In this document: in pieces, positions 1-59,259 of the stretch
Layout: every line of letters starts with the position of its first letter
Position numbering within the stretch: the stretch's first letter is position 1
DNA from: Flaccisagitta enflata
Lineage: Eukaryota > Chaetognatha > Sagittoidea > Aphragmophora
DNA length: 64,000 nucleotides
Direction: 5' to 3'
Assembly: GCA_965153355.1 (NCBI GenBank)
Contig: OZ231128.1
Span: forward strand, 47,058,001 to 47,122,000
Notes under the pieces: generated by a model
Seen by the model: only the letters and a program-made list of their open reading frames with translations
What the model was told of the DNA's origin: nothing
Databases searched by the model: none
Translations under genes and position numbers: made by a program

Positions 1-1296
1 TCTGCCCATCCATCCGTCCAACACGAAGTCCTTCTAGAAGCCGTGTGAATCGTCCAACGAACTACCAGACCAACGGACAAAGCCTCTTATAGATGTGCGT
101 TGGCGCACTCAAAAAGAGTCAAAGAGTGTTAAAAAATGTTAAAACGTTTTAGAGTGTGATATATACATATTGAATGACCGCACGCAACTTTTTTTCGCCT
201 TGTTTTTAATCGTGGACACGTGACTCTACACCTTGCTGTGTCGATCCGTCCGTCCGTCTGTCCATTGTTTCATCAATCTCTCCTTCATCTTTGAATTACA
301 GTTGTTGTTGTCTTTTTTGAGTCGCGGACACGCAACTTTATATTAGGCTTTGTCCGTCTGTTGGTCCGTTGGTCCATTTGTCCGTTTGTCTATGGCGATT
401 GAGTCAAAAAGTTGAAAGAACAGCGTTTTAAACACATTTTGTGTAAGTTTGTGTATGTGGGAGTGGGTGTTAAGGTTATTAACTTATTATTATTGCTTAA
501 GCTTCAACTGCATTATTTGCTATTAACCATGCCAAAAAAAAAAATTGCACAACTTTTTGACGACTCTTGGTTCGTTCATAGGAGGTGAAACTATAAAATA
601 TCAGTGAGCATTTTAAAGAGCTTCAAAAAATCTATCAATTGAGTGGTGTCAGAGCGTTGTAGCTCAAAAACTTTAGAAACTACAATGATATGAAGTAAAA
701 ATGTCAATTCTGCTTACTGCCAGAAAGAGCGTTTTCACACATCCCCTTGAACTGTACCATTCACTTTCATATAATCATAACTTCTAAACGGATTAAGTTA
801 CAAATTTCTGCTTGGCGCCATTTTGAAGAAAATTTTCTAAATTTTTTTTTACTCATGAATTTTTTTGAGTTTAGGTCAGTATTTACATTGATACATATGA
901 AAAAGAGGAAAATTCTTATGTTTGATTGATTGGTTTTGAGTGAAGTGGAGTTATTAACTTCATTTAGTTGTCATTTCTAAACAGAAAAAGCTACAACATT
1001 CTGCTTGGTCTAGATTTAAAGAATTTTTGAATATCTTTCTAACGGTCACTGATTTTTTATAGTTTACTACAGAGAAGTCACGATACTATCGACTAGAAGA
1101 TTAATCGGGTCGATTTTTTATATCACTAAATAATCTTCCTGATTCACCAAAAGACAAATGTATCGTGTCGATTTTTTTCCTTTTTTTTTTTGGTACAAAG
1201 GAAGCTAGCAAAAATTAAGAAATGAGATTGATCTCTGATTTAAAATAAGAAATAAGCTTGTAAAACCAAATTCTGTTAATGTTGAATAAATGAAAA

Positions 1297-1556
1297 TGGA
1301 ACAAGGCCAAGTTATGGCCAATAAGTGCGCCTCGCTTGATTAAGAATTTGTGAATGAACGTTTTTGATGAATGAATGAATGAATGAATGAATGACTGTAT
1401 GAATGAATGTGGTATGGCATGAGAGGTGATAGGAATGAAGAAATACGTCAGAATCAGCCGTTACGCTTATTTCAAACGAATGCGTTTCCAACCAACCAAC
1501 AGACCGACCAACCAACGGACATGACCTCTTATAGAAGTGCGAGGACGCACTTAAAA
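1297..1556 (+). mobile_element. Hairpin-ended small element, GTGCG subfamily
   Basis: Head aacaaggccaagttatggcc, box AAGTGCGCCTCGC, an (AATG)n core, accaaccaacagaccgacca, and tail ctcttatagaagtgcgaggacgcacttaaaa. It is a plus-strand twin of 57368-57651. Confidence 0.82.
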
Positions 1557-1736
1557 ATGAATGAATTGAAAACAATTCAAAAAATCATTTGTTTAAAAAT
1601 GAAAATGTGAAGAAAACTATGGAATCGAGGCGAGAAAATTCGAGCTAAAGTTAAGCTTCACGGGTCTTGCTTACACCCTTCTTTGATTTTTATGCATAAA
1701 GAGCAACTTCGTAAATCATAAATGCGCTTCTTTGCC

Positions 1737-2000
1737 TTTTTGGGCAGCGGCCCCAAAGGGGCCAATGACCTATGCTTTCACACATGGGGAAATTTCTCCT
1801 TCTCCTCCTTCTTCTCCAGTGTACCCCCCCCCCCCATTTAAGACCATATTCCAGCATTGAGGCCCAAATCCTTGCCTCGAGGCCCAAATCCCAGCCTCGA
1901 GGCCCAAATCCCAGCCTCGAGGCCCAAATCCCAGGCTCGAGGCTCAAATCCCAGGCCCGAGGCTCAAATCCCATTGAGAACTCCAAAGGCTCTCATCCTT
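1737..2000. mobile_element. One-ended 20-bp-core element
   Basis: The left end gggcagcggccccaaaggg is followed by 'gccaatgacctatgctttca' and six 20-bp units of the type ggcccaaatcccagcctcga. No matching right end follows. Instead 'ttgagaactccaaaggctct' appears, a segment also present near 31470. Confidence 0.7.
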
Positions 2001-2603
2001 AAGTACGGTAAGGGTTGAGTAGTAATGTTGTCCAACTTTCATATAGAATACCTTGGGCTTTCAGAAGAGTTTTCTTCCGCTCCCATAGAGTGCTTATTTA
2101 CTCTTTTTTAATTGCGAACATGCAACTATATAAGAGGCTTTCTCCATCCGTTGGTCCATTGGTCCATTGTTCCATCTGTCCCTCTGTTAGTCCATCCATC
2201 CATCCATCCATCTGTCCGTCCGTCCATCCATCCATCTGTCTGTCCGTCCATCATGGTGATAGTTGGAAAGTGGGAAAAAGAGCTTTTCGATACCTTTTGT
2301 GGATGTTTGAATGTTTGGGTTTGGTTGGGGTATGGATGGGGGTTGGATGCCCCTGCCCACCCGTTGGCAATAATATTGTTTTTCTTCTATCAACTACAAA
2401 TATCCACAAAGCAAAGGTAAAAATCCCAAATGTTTTATCTTGCGATACCGAGTCATTTCTAAAATATGTTGCTGCAACAGCAAACAGCATCTTTATATGG
2501 GAAGAGGGCTAACTGGCAAAAAATCGACCTGAGGTCGATACTGAGTAGTTACTTTTTTTGGAATCGACCATGATTCGATCGACCCGGTCGATTCTGTAAA
2601 GAA

Positions 2604-2794
2604 AACAAGGCCGGATACACGGCCAATGAGCAGTCGCTGGCGGGTGGGCGGGAGCTATAATGTGGTTCGGCAGGAGCAGTATTGCAAAAAAAAAAAAAAA
2701 AAAACGCGATTCGCATCACCGAAATTTTCGCGTGACCTACCTACCTACCAAGGGACACACCCTCTTATAGAGTCGCTTAGCCAGCGACTAAAAA
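2604..2794 (+). mobile_element. Hairpin-ended small element with variant W box
   Basis: Head aacaaggccggatacacggc, box AGTCGCTGG, a middle with (A)n, tail cctcttatagagtcgcttagccagcgactaaaaa. CCAGCGACT is the exact reverse complement of the unusual box. Confidence 0.85.
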
Positions 2795-3055
2795 TCGTGA
2801 CACCTCTGGTTTACTATACAGAGAGCGATGGGGCGTGTGTTTAAAGGTAAGTGTGCAATTTTTTTCTTTGGCATGGTTAATTACAATTATAGAAGGCGCT
2901 GTGTCCATCGTTCTGTCCATCGACATATCGACATATCGACATATCGACATCGACATCTGAAATTGCGAACAGCGCTCGCAAAGAAAAAACGGTAGGATAG
3001 AAAAACAGCAAAAAAGGACAAATAAAATAGATATAAAACAAACAAAAGCAAAAGA

Positions 3056-3200
<145 letters not shown>

Positions 3201-3203
3201 AAT

Positions 3204-3533
3204 AAACAAGGCCAACACCTATAAGTCGCGTGCGGGACGTACATAACTTAGAATGACTTAAATCGCCCCTAGGTGACTTCAAATGATTTAAAACAACTTT
3301 AAATGACTTAAATAACTTAAAATGACATAAATGACTAAAATGAATTCAGTGACTTAATATGACATAAAATGATTAAAAATGACTCAAAATGACTCAGAAT
3401 GACTAAAAATGACTTGAAATGACCTAAAATGACTGAAGATGATCTAAAATAATAAGTAAAGTAAGTTTGATGGACGGACGGACGGACGAACGGACAAAGC
3501 GAGTTGTAGAGTCGCGTGCACGCGACTAAAAAA
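3204..3533 (+). mobile_element. Hairpin-ended element with AATGACTTAA minisatellite core
   Basis: Head aacaaggccaacacctataa, box AGTCGCGTGCGGGAC, about 20 units around AATGACTTAA, then gacggacggacggacgaacg and tail gagttgtagagtcgcgtgcacgcgactaaaa. A second head with the same core, but no tail, starts at 5330. Confidence 0.8.
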
Positions 3534-4390
3534 CTTATACAAACAACAAAGAATCTCGGGCGAGTCGTTGACCTACATTAGGCATGGAAGTTATGCAGGG
3601 ATTCTTGAACCGGTTTGTACAGGCTGTCTAAGTGAACTAATCTAGAGGTTTAAACCCAGAAACCCCATCAAAATAGCCGGGAACCTACCTAGCGAGACCC
3701 TTGCCCCTGCCCTTGGATTTAGCCTTTTAGCCAAGGAGGAAGAGGAAAACCCCATGTTAAACCAATGGGAGGCGGATCGACCATTTGTTTTAATGTCATT
3801 TTGTTGTTTACCAACTATTTTCTTTGTACAATGTGTCAATAACATCATCATGAAACCTATTTAGCGTCCTTATCTGCTGAAACATTTCCTTTTTTGTTGA
3901 GGACATGCAACTCTATGTAAGGGGCTCTGTCTGTCCATCTGTTGGTCCATCAGTTGGCTGATCACGTTTTGAGTTGAATATGCAATAAACACGTAGTTAT
4001 TATTGAGTGCAGTGTGTGTTGGTGTGTGTGTGTGGTTTTGTGTGTAGGTGAGTGTGGAAGGGGATAAGGTTGTTGTCCCCAGGGTTTTGTTGTTGCTGTT
4101 GTTGTTGTTGTTATTGTTGTTGTTGCCACGCAATTCTAATGAAATTTACCTTCTACGGAAGATCGCCGTCGGATCAAGTAACGATGCATAGACATTTTGG
4201 TAATTCTAAATGACTGGTCACATGTATCATAGCTAGATTTGGAGCTGTCAGAATACAGTGTGATTGAGTCAGGGGGGGTCTGGGCGTTGGATACCCCTGC
4301 CTGCCCTACCATGATATTGTGACCAGGCATGTAGATAATGGATTAGCGGGTAGCGCCAAAACTCACCCTATTAGGCAGTAGAAAAAGAGA

Positions 4391-4492
4391 TAGAAGAAGA
4401 AGAAGAAGAAGAAGAAGCAGAAGCAGAAGCAGAAGCAGAAGAAGAAGAAGAAGAAGAAGAAGAAGAAGAAGAAGAAGAAGAAGAGAGAAAAG
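4391..4492 (+). repeat. (GAA)n microsatellite
   Basis: GAA triplets with a GCA-GAA sub-block, followed by degenerate GGAAGGAT repeats to about 4680. Confidence 0.95.
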
Positions 4493-5721
4493 AAAAGAGA
4501 AGGAAGGTAGGAGGGAAGAATGAAAGAAGAATGGTAGGAAGGATGTAAGGAGGGATAGAGGGAAGGATGGAAGGATGAATGGATGGAAGGAAGGAAGGAT
4601 GAAAGAATGGATGGAAGTGAGAATGGAAGGAAGGATGGAAGGAAGGATGGAAGAAAAGGATAAAGGAGAGAGGGAAAAAAAGAAATGTAGAAAGAACGCT
4701 CTTTTATGTCAAATTGCTCACGTTTGTACATGGTCTTTTGATCAGATTGATTTATCCTTATATGTTAACCTTTACACCTATAGCTAAAAAAGCATTGGAC
4801 AAAGTTGTGTTTATCTGCTTGGTATCTCCAGACACATTGATGTGAAAGCCTGGGATCGATCTTTAATTTTGAAAAAAATTGTACATTTTAGTTTAGCACA
4901 AAAACTTGATGCTGCTTTCATGTTTGGACACATGAAAGATGTATTAGCTTGAATTGACTTATCTTGCATTGTATTTGTGATTACCGTATTTCTTCTAATT
5001 AGATGAAACATTGTTGTTTAAAACCTGCAATTAGCGCCCCCTATTCACTGATGTCTAAATGATATCTTACAAAATTTACATGTATACACTTATTGACATT
5101 CTTTTTTATAATTCAAATCAGTAAATCAACCTAATTCTAATAATGTTTTTGCCATTAAATGAAATTCTCAATAAATTTTTTTTGATTTTTTTCTGAAAAT
5201 AAGTCTTGTCATTAGCTTTTTTTTCATGAAAAAGGAGGGGCGCTAATTAGAGGGGGGGCGATAATTGCAAGAAATACGGTAAATGAACTAATGCCCTGAG
5301 TGTTGCAATACTTTTGTCCTAGGTATTATAAGTCGCGTGCAGGACATAAATAGCTTTAAATGACTTAAATTGACTTAAAATGACTTGAAATGACTTTTAA
5401 AAAATTGAAATGACTTAAAAGAACTTAAAATGACATAAATGACTGAATTGACCTGATTGAATAAAGTGACTTTATATTACTTAATATGACTTAAAATGAC
5501 TTAGGACTTAGAAGGACTTAGAAGGAATTAGAATGACTTAGAATTACTTGGAATGACTTAGAATGACATTTGGAAAGGAGCTGTGAGCCCAAAAGGCTTA
5601 AAAATGCCAAAAAAATTAAAAGGGGACAGACAGTTTTTGCCGGGTTTGCTCGGAATGCGCGGCAATTTTCATATTTGGATCTCAAAACCCAGTTTCAGGC
5701 CTTTAGGCTGACGGATGGACT

Positions 5722-5734
5722 GAGAGAGAGAGAG

Positions 5735-5788
<54 letters not shown>

Positions 5789-5876
5789 AGAGAGGGAGAG
5801 AGAGAAAGAGGGAGAGAGAGAGAGATTTTCCTTACCAATAAAGGCGCCTAATCGCTGTAGGAAAAAAGTCGACAAT

Positions 5877-5940
<64 letters not shown>
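5722..5940 (+). repeat. Two (AG)n tracts
   Basis: (AG)n at 5722-5826 and 5881-5940, separated by about 55 bases of unique-looking sequence. Confidence 0.95.
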
Positions 5941-5943
<3 letters not shown>

Positions 5944-7250
5944 GGAGGAAAAAAGAAAAAAAAGAAGAAAATTTATGGAAAGTATAACTATTGGCAGTAG
6001 CAAATCATAAAACATGATAAGTAGAACACAATTTAACACTATCTAAACCTTAAACACACTGTTTTATTGCTTTCAGGGGAAGAAAATAAAATGCAAGGGG
6101 GGGGGAATAATCAAAGGTTATGGAACTATATACACCCCTGCCATGAAAGTCGCCGATATCGCTTTTCTACGTCAAATACTTGGTTTTTTACCTTCTCCAT
6201 GTCAACTTTCATTGTGTTGAGGGCAGATTTACTATCTATATTGCTCATATCACTTTTCCGCCTGATTATGTGAGTCCTGTTAGAGACAGAAGGGCGAACA
6301 GACAGAAGAAATGACAGAGTTTTAGATTAAACTCTTAAAACATGTTTGTTGATCATCTGACTAAATATAAGATATCTCTGCCACCAAAGATAGCAAAGAA
6401 AACTTTTTTTGCACAGGCGTAATGGACAGACAGATGGATAAACAGACGGACAGACTCTCTTAAAGAGATGCGTTCCAGATTCACGCATCTTAAAAGAAAA
6501 TGATATGCTTAACATGTAATCATAATGAATATATCATTTAAGTAAGTCACAATAGTTTCAATTGCATTCAAACACATATGTATGTTCATGATTGTCGAAA
6601 AGCTCATTTGCATATTGCAGTAAATTATGATTTTGTACAATTATGCATAGGCGTAATTTCTAACATCAATAAATACATCGTAAATGTGTTTGTATACATT
6701 TGACAAATGATAGATTATTGTCTTATGTATTTCTGGTTAATATCATTGATTTTATTGACCTACATGAATCAATTTTTTCATTCTCTTTTTAACCCTTGGT
6801 TGAAAACGGCATACGTTTATAGACTATGTTTCTAGACAAATTCTTGTCATCCAGCCCCAGGGGTGACGGGTGCTCGCTCTAGGGGTTCCCCATTAAAAAT
6901 CGCACATTGGCATATCCAAAAATGAAGAAATCATAGCAGAAAACCTGTTACCCGACCGTCACACTCTTAGCTGATATCCACTGTACTAAACTTTCATCCC
7001 TACCTACATGTATTGCTCCTTCCCTACGTAGTACTATTTTCGGTTGTTATGGACTTCTGGTTGTGTACATGTCTGATAATACGTCGAGAAGATCACGTTC
7101 ATTGACCCGCCCTCTTCCGGCGACAAGGAAAGTACTCCAAGTCTTAGTCATTGGTCGTCGTTTCTCTAATTCTTCCATCATTTAATCGTCTTCCTCTCCT
7201 TATTTCTTTTCTTTCTTTTTTACTAATTTTTCTCTCTTTCTTTCTTTCTT

Positions 7251-7304
<54 letters not shown>

Positions 7305-7598
7305 TGATTAAATTGACTACTGTAAAACCTCATTCTGGACGATTCCATAAGTACAATCGTCACGAATATACTCATGTCTTGATAGCATGCGTCAATTAAA
7401 TGTTGACCGCTATAAATCATCGAAATTCATTTTCCCGTCAAACAAATCGACCCTTGAAGGCTCGGAGCCTTTTCCCCTCATTTGTTGCCTGACATCTCTG
7501 TCTCCGGTTCTCCGGTCTTTTAGTCGCTCAGTCTTTCCTTTTTGTCGGTTAGTTTGTAAACCCCGTCTACTCCGTCTCTATTGCTGAACAATTCATTA

Positions 7599-7717
7599 AA
7601 GTCGCGGACACGCGACTCAACACCATCGGTCCGCCACATTTCTGAATTGCGAACGGTTTTTGTCTTACTGCCCCTGCCCAACCGTCCGCGACTGTCTTGC
7701 CGTGTATCCGGGCTTGT
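7599..7717 (-). mobile_element. Hairpin-ended small element, compact, minus strand
   Basis: On the plus strand it runs from agtcgcggacacgcgactca to ccgtccgcgactgtcttgccgtgtatccgggcttgt. Box AGTCGCGGAC and tail GTCCGCGACT are exact complements. Confidence 0.8.
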
Positions 7718-8155
7718 GAAAAATTACCTTGCTTTAGTCACTTTTGCTCGCGCGGTGCATTCGTTGCCTAGTCGGTCGGTCGGTTAGTCGATATCGAACG
7801 AATATACTGCGATAATTGTTATTGAAAATTCTTCCTGTCTCATCTCAGATCGCACGCAACTCTTCTTTGCCGCCTATTCAGCCTTGTTTCTCATCAATCA
7901 ATTAACGCCATCGCCTCTTTTCATCCCACTCTCATATATTTTTCCCCGTTATCTTCTTTAATATTTTTCCTGCATGGATCTCTCTTTTCGACGCGTCAGT
8001 CGGTCGGACCGACCATCGATCGACTCGATTCGTCGGTCTGTCGGACCCTGTCGGTAATTCGACATGTACGGTTGGGTGCTTTACATAGCAAAAGATGGGA
8101 GTATCCCTTCACCCTATTTGGGTAATGTGGACGAGCAAAAATCATGAAGGTTACC

Positions 8156-8352
8156 ATTTTTAGTTGCGGACACGCAACTCTATAAGAGGCTTTGTCCGTC
8201 CGTCGGTTGGTCGGTCGGTTGGTCGGTCGGTTGGTTGGTTGGTTGGTTGGTTGGTCGGTCCGTAGAGGTGATCGAGTCCAAAAGTGGGAAAACGCGCATA
8301 TCCGCCCCTGCCCACCCGTCCGCAACTGGTGGCCGTGTATCCGGCCTTGTTT
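8156..8352 (-). mobile_element. Hairpin-ended small element, GTTGCG subfamily, full length
   Basis: On the plus strand it begins ttttagttgcggacacgcaa, has a (GGTCGGTT)n core, and ends gtccgcaactggtggccgtgtatccggccttgttt. Box AGTTGCGGAC and tail GTCCGCAACT match exactly. Confidence 0.85.
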
Positions 8353-8992
8353 TTTTCAAAGTTGATGATAGATCTTAGTCCCTTCATATCAGGTCCTATA
8401 CATGTACAATAACAGAAATCTGCCTAAATAACTGCATCTCTTACTAGTATTTTCGTCCCTCCTTCCTTCCATTTATCAATCAGATCTATCATTCATTCAT
8501 TCAATTATATTCTTTTCATACATTCATTCATTCATTCATTCATTCATTCATTCATTTCTCTTTCATCCACTCATATTTCATAAATTTTTTTCATTCATTT
8601 ATTCATATTTCATTCATTCATTTACTGTTTTGACCCCCGTTTCTTTTTGTTGATAATTGATATCTGTCGAATCGTTTCTTTTTCAATGCTTTTTTTTTCT
8701 CTCCTTATTTTTTTCTCAGCCTTTTATCTCCTTTTTTTGTAAAACCCATCTAATGGTAAGTGGGTAATGGGAACGACGTCTGGCGGACGGTAGCGGAATG
8801 AATGGGGGCATCGGGAAACAAAAAGGGAAAACACACGAGAACGAAAAGATTTGAAAAGAAACGAAAAACTATTGCGTTCCGTTATGTGTAATTTTCATTC
8901 CTGATTTCATTTCTCAGAATCTCAGTTAACGTCTGTCTGTCTGTCTGTCTGTCTGTATGTCGGTATGTCTGTCTATTTTCAACCCTAGATTT

Positions 8993-8994
<2 letters not shown>

Positions 8995-9057
<63 letters not shown>
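8995..9057 (+). repeat. (TC)n microsatellite
   Basis: Perfect TC tract, with a TGTC tetranucleotide run at 8931-8960 just upstream. Confidence 0.95.
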
Positions 9058-9058
<1 letters not shown>

Positions 9059-9186
9059 GCTAAAAGTCGTCAGCGTCGTCACGAAATGGCAATTCGAAGA
9101 ACATATAAATGTACATATACTTTGAAGAAGAAGAAAGAGCACACCTTTATCTTTCTTCTCCTCTATGATGTTCAGGGTTTTTTTTA

Positions 9187-9415
9187 TGTGTATCCTCGCA
9201 CATCAATAAGAGGTCATGTCTGTCCGTTCCTACGCCGGTTGAAAGGTCGGTTGGTCTGTTTGTCACGCAAACGTTAAAACCGCACTAGACACCCGATTTC
9301 GGGGTCTTCTTCCATTCTTTCTACATCCCATGTCCTCTTGCATTCATTCATTCATTCATTCATTCATTCATTCATTCATTCATTCATTCATTCACTCATT
9401 CATTCATTCATTCAT

Positions 9416-9446
<31 letters not shown>

Positions 9447-9572
9447 TTCATTCATTCATTCATTCATTCATTCATTCATTCATTCATTCATTCACTCATT
9501 CACACATTCATTCATTCATTCATGTATTGATAAATATAATCAGCGAGGCGCACATGATGGTCATAAATTGTT
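9187..9572 (-). mobile_element. Hairpin-family element with long (ATTC)n/(ATTT)n core
   Basis: The tail side (tcctcgcacatcaataagaggtcatgtctgtcc) is at the left and the head box (agcgaggcgcac) at the right. Between them 180 bases of ATTC/ATTT tetranucleotides fill the core. Same subfamily as 57368-57651. Confidence 0.72.
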
Positions 9573-10756
9573 TTGTTTGGGACGCCGATGAGAAGGAAGA
9601 GGATGAGGAAGAAGAGTGGAGAAGGTGCAGAGAAGATGAGGAAGAGGAGGAAGGAGATTCCTAATGGAATATCGAAAAGCAAAGATCAATGGAAAGACGA
9701 AGAAAGTTCGAAGCGGTGGCATAGAAACGAAACAAGCGCATTATTATGTACATAATTTCGGTCAACACATCTTTTTTTTCTCCCACTTCCTCTATCTCTT
9801 AAGAGATTGTCTTGAACGGAAATAAATGGCGGTGAAATGGTGTACACTGTCTCTGCTTTTATTTTCTTAGTTCTATAAACTTTTCATATCTTTTATGTAG
9901 ATGTAAACAGGTCATCGATTATCTTGACTCCATCATTTCGTGTTCCAGCCGTTTATTGAGTTGGCGGCTCTTTTCTTTTTTAATTCGCCGCAAATCTGTA
10001 GGATGCCCGATAGATAGGGGTGTTACCCTGCATATTTCATGAAGTTTAAAATTCTCTTTGTTTTGTATTTTTCCTATTTCTTTCTATTTAGTTAAAAGTG
10101 AAAAGGTTTTTTGATGAATTGCCCTGAAAGACGACAATTTCCTTCTTTTATCTAACATCTCTTGAACATGTTTAAGATAATCGCTTTCTTCTTATTCAAT
10201 AACAGAGAATGTTTTGAATGAAAATTAGACAAGGGAAAGGCGGCGAAATCAAGTTCTGAATGGATACGTCCGTCGTTCCCTCCGCCCGTAATGCTCGAGA
10301 GAAAACGTCCCTGACCGCCCCTGCGCGTCTGGTATTGTTTCTGTAATCGTTCTTCTTATTGATAGAATGACACGAAAAACAATCAGTAATCTTATAGAAT
10401 AAAATGACTCAAATAATGACACAGGATGACTTATGACTAAAAAAAAACAATAACTTATAATGACTTAGGATGATTGATAAGTAATTGTAGTGATTGCAGT
10501 TATCTAGTTCTCTCTTGAAATCTAATTAACTTTCCTGCAGATTCTTGCGCTGATTGGAAGAGGCTTACTCAACTGTGATAATAAAATCTTGTAACTTTGC
10601 TGATGAGATTGAAAAAAAAAATGATTTGATGGATGGGACAAATTAATCAATGGAGTATTCATCGAATGTGCTACAAAAATCTGAGAGAAGGAAACAATAC
10701 TGAGAAACCAATCGATGAGGGAAAAAAGCTACACAATACTACAAAATAATACCGCA

Positions 10757-10766
10757 TATATATAAA
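10757..10766 (+). promoter_or_regulatory. Possible TATA box of the plus-strand membrane-protein gene
   Basis: TATATATAAA lies 57 bases upstream of the predicted start codon at 10823. The spacing would give a very short 5' untranslated region. This is inferred from sequence and distance only; the surrounding DNA is A/T-rich, so a chance match is possible. Confidence 0.3.
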
Positions 10767-10822
10767 CTAAAGTACCATTTAGATACGCTACGGGGCAATA
10801 ACAGCAACGACAATCTTGGAAA

Positions 10823-57091
<46,269 letters not shown>

Positions 57092-59259
57092 CGTTACGAC
57101 GGTGAAGATGGAATATGAAATGATATCGATTTCATCAATCTCCAACAACTTATCGCTTGTGAAACTCTCCTTATGCCTCTTACTATCGTGCAAAAATCTA
57201 CCCTCAAACATGCTCAAATGATTCGATCTCCATTTTGGCCCTAAGGGTCTGTGCACTCTGTGCAATCCTGTATGTATAGAACAACACTTATGTTTCGCTT
57301 TACGTATGTAAATGATAGTAGCGCAAATACATGGCTCATCGTTACAAATTGTGTTCGATTGCTCCTTTTTAAGTGCGTCCTCGCACTTCTATAAAAGGTC
57401 ATGTCCGTCGGTTGGTTGGTCGGTCGGTCGGTAACGCAAACGTTTGAAATGCGCAAAACGGCTCATTCTGACGTATTTCTTCATTTCTACCACCTTTTAT
57501 GCCTTACCAAATTCATTTTCATTCATTCTCATTCATTCATTCATTCATTCTTTCATTCATTCATTCATTCGTTCATTCATTCATCAAAAACGTTTATTCA
57601 CAAATTCTTAATCTAGCGAGGCGCACTTATTGGCCTTCACTTGGCCTTGTTATGCTATTATCTTAACTTACCAAGAATCTTAAGCAGTCATGGGAATGAA
57701 GTAACAGCTGTATTTGAACATCACAGTTGCGTGCTTCGCATAGCAAAAAATTGGATTTTCTTCTCGTCCTACTAACCCAATATGGAATAAAAAAAATCAT
57801 AAAGATGACCATTTTCTTTTTCTCAAAATTCCTTCATCTTCCGTTTTTGTTTTGGCCTTAAAGTTTACTCAGATTTCCCAGAATTCAGCAAAATCCTGTG
57901 TAGTCTTGTTACAAAAGGAACAATTGTTAGTTTTAAAAAAACATGATTTTTGTGAAAATAAATCAAAATATCAGAGCATAAGTTACGTAAGAGCTTGTGA
58001 AAAAGCAGGTTAACAATTCTCTAAAGAGCAGAAGTTTATAAAAGCTAATTCAGAGAAGATCAGCATACTTTTTTATCCCACTGCAATATACAAATTAGGC
58101 TCCCAAAAACAATTTTCTAATAAACGGAAGATTAACAATTTTTGATAAAAGAAAAATGGTAAAGGTCCAAAAATTGCCCACTCCACATTAGGTAAAGAGG
58201 ATGAAAAGAAATAAACAACTTTTGCTATGTGAAGCACCCTAACATCACAGTTCAAACCATCCTTGTTTTTCCGCTCATACTAGCAATCATTCTGACTACA
58301 GAGCTCTAGGAATTACTCAATCTGCATGCACACCAACAATGTCAAGTCGACAAAATCTGCGTCCAATGTCCATCGTTTACAGACCAAATGGTTCATGATG
58401 TAATGTTGTCCAAGTCATGAGTCTAACTAGCAAATGGGCTTCATCCCTCATCCCTGACATCCGTGGGCGCAGTTCAACACAGTGGGCCTTAATTTGATGT
58501 TGGTTCAAAAAAATCCCTAACAGAAGTGACTTATAAGTAAGTATATTATATATTTAAAAATTAATGATTTTTTACTTTGTTTATATATAGATCTCCAGCA
58601 TATCGGTTTTCAAATTCTGACTCAAGATTCATAACTTTGGTAAAATTTTTAATCATTTTATAGGTCACATTATTTACTTTAATGAAAAAAAAAGAATTTT
58701 CATAGTTTAAATGTTTTATTTTTTACAAAATGGCATAAAATACATAAATCTTATTTTTTCATAAAAATGTATAGTGCGACCTATTAAATAATTGGTAATT
58801 TTACTAAGAATATAAATCTTAAATCAGATTTTCAAAATAATTAAATTTACTTCAAATTTTTAAAAATCTAAAATGGTTTAATGATTTCTGCCAAAATTCT
58901 AAAAGAAAAAATTTTGGTTTTTAAAATCATTTTCAATTCTCTACCTTTTTGTAACGTTACCTTTTGAGGATTTTTTTAAAACCCGTATCCAATTAAGGCC
59001 CACTGTGTCAACGGAATCAACTATCAGGAAATGAACAAAAAAGGAACCGAAGAATCGTAAAATAAAGCAAAAATGTAAACTTGAATCACGCATGGTACTG
59101 CAACGATGACAATGCTGCACAAAATGGGTTTAACAACATCTAAACATCTAAAGATCCTCAATCAAAATGCTTCACCATGAAACGCGAAAGCGCATCATCA
59201 AAATAAAGTTATTCAAACCATCAAAAATTGCTCGGAGCTCGTGAACCTAGTTTCTCGTG
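57092..59259. other. Convergent intergenic region
   Basis: It lies between the stop codons of the plus-strand membrane protein gene and the minus-strand USP37-like gene. It holds one full hairpin-ended element (57368-57651). The remainder is A/T-rich DNA, including AATAAA near 57786 (plus) and TTTATT at 58715-58720 (possible minus-strand polyadenylation signal). No gene is seen. Confidence 0.6.
57368..57651 (-). mobile_element. Hairpin-ended small element, GTGCG subfamily with (ATTC)n core
   Basis: On the minus strand: head aacaaggccaagtgaaggcc, box AAGTGCGCCTCGC, an (AATG)n core, gaccgaccgaccaaccaacc, and the tail gaagtgcgaggacgcactta. The same arrangement is at 1297-1556 (plus) and 9187-9572 (minus, with a much longer ATTC core). 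Confidence 0.82.

Noticed and set aside
1858-1972. CRISPR array, suggested by regular 20-bp units here and at 13900 and 48000
   Set aside because: Units are contiguous with no unique spacers, and the genome is eukaryotic; these are minisatellites.
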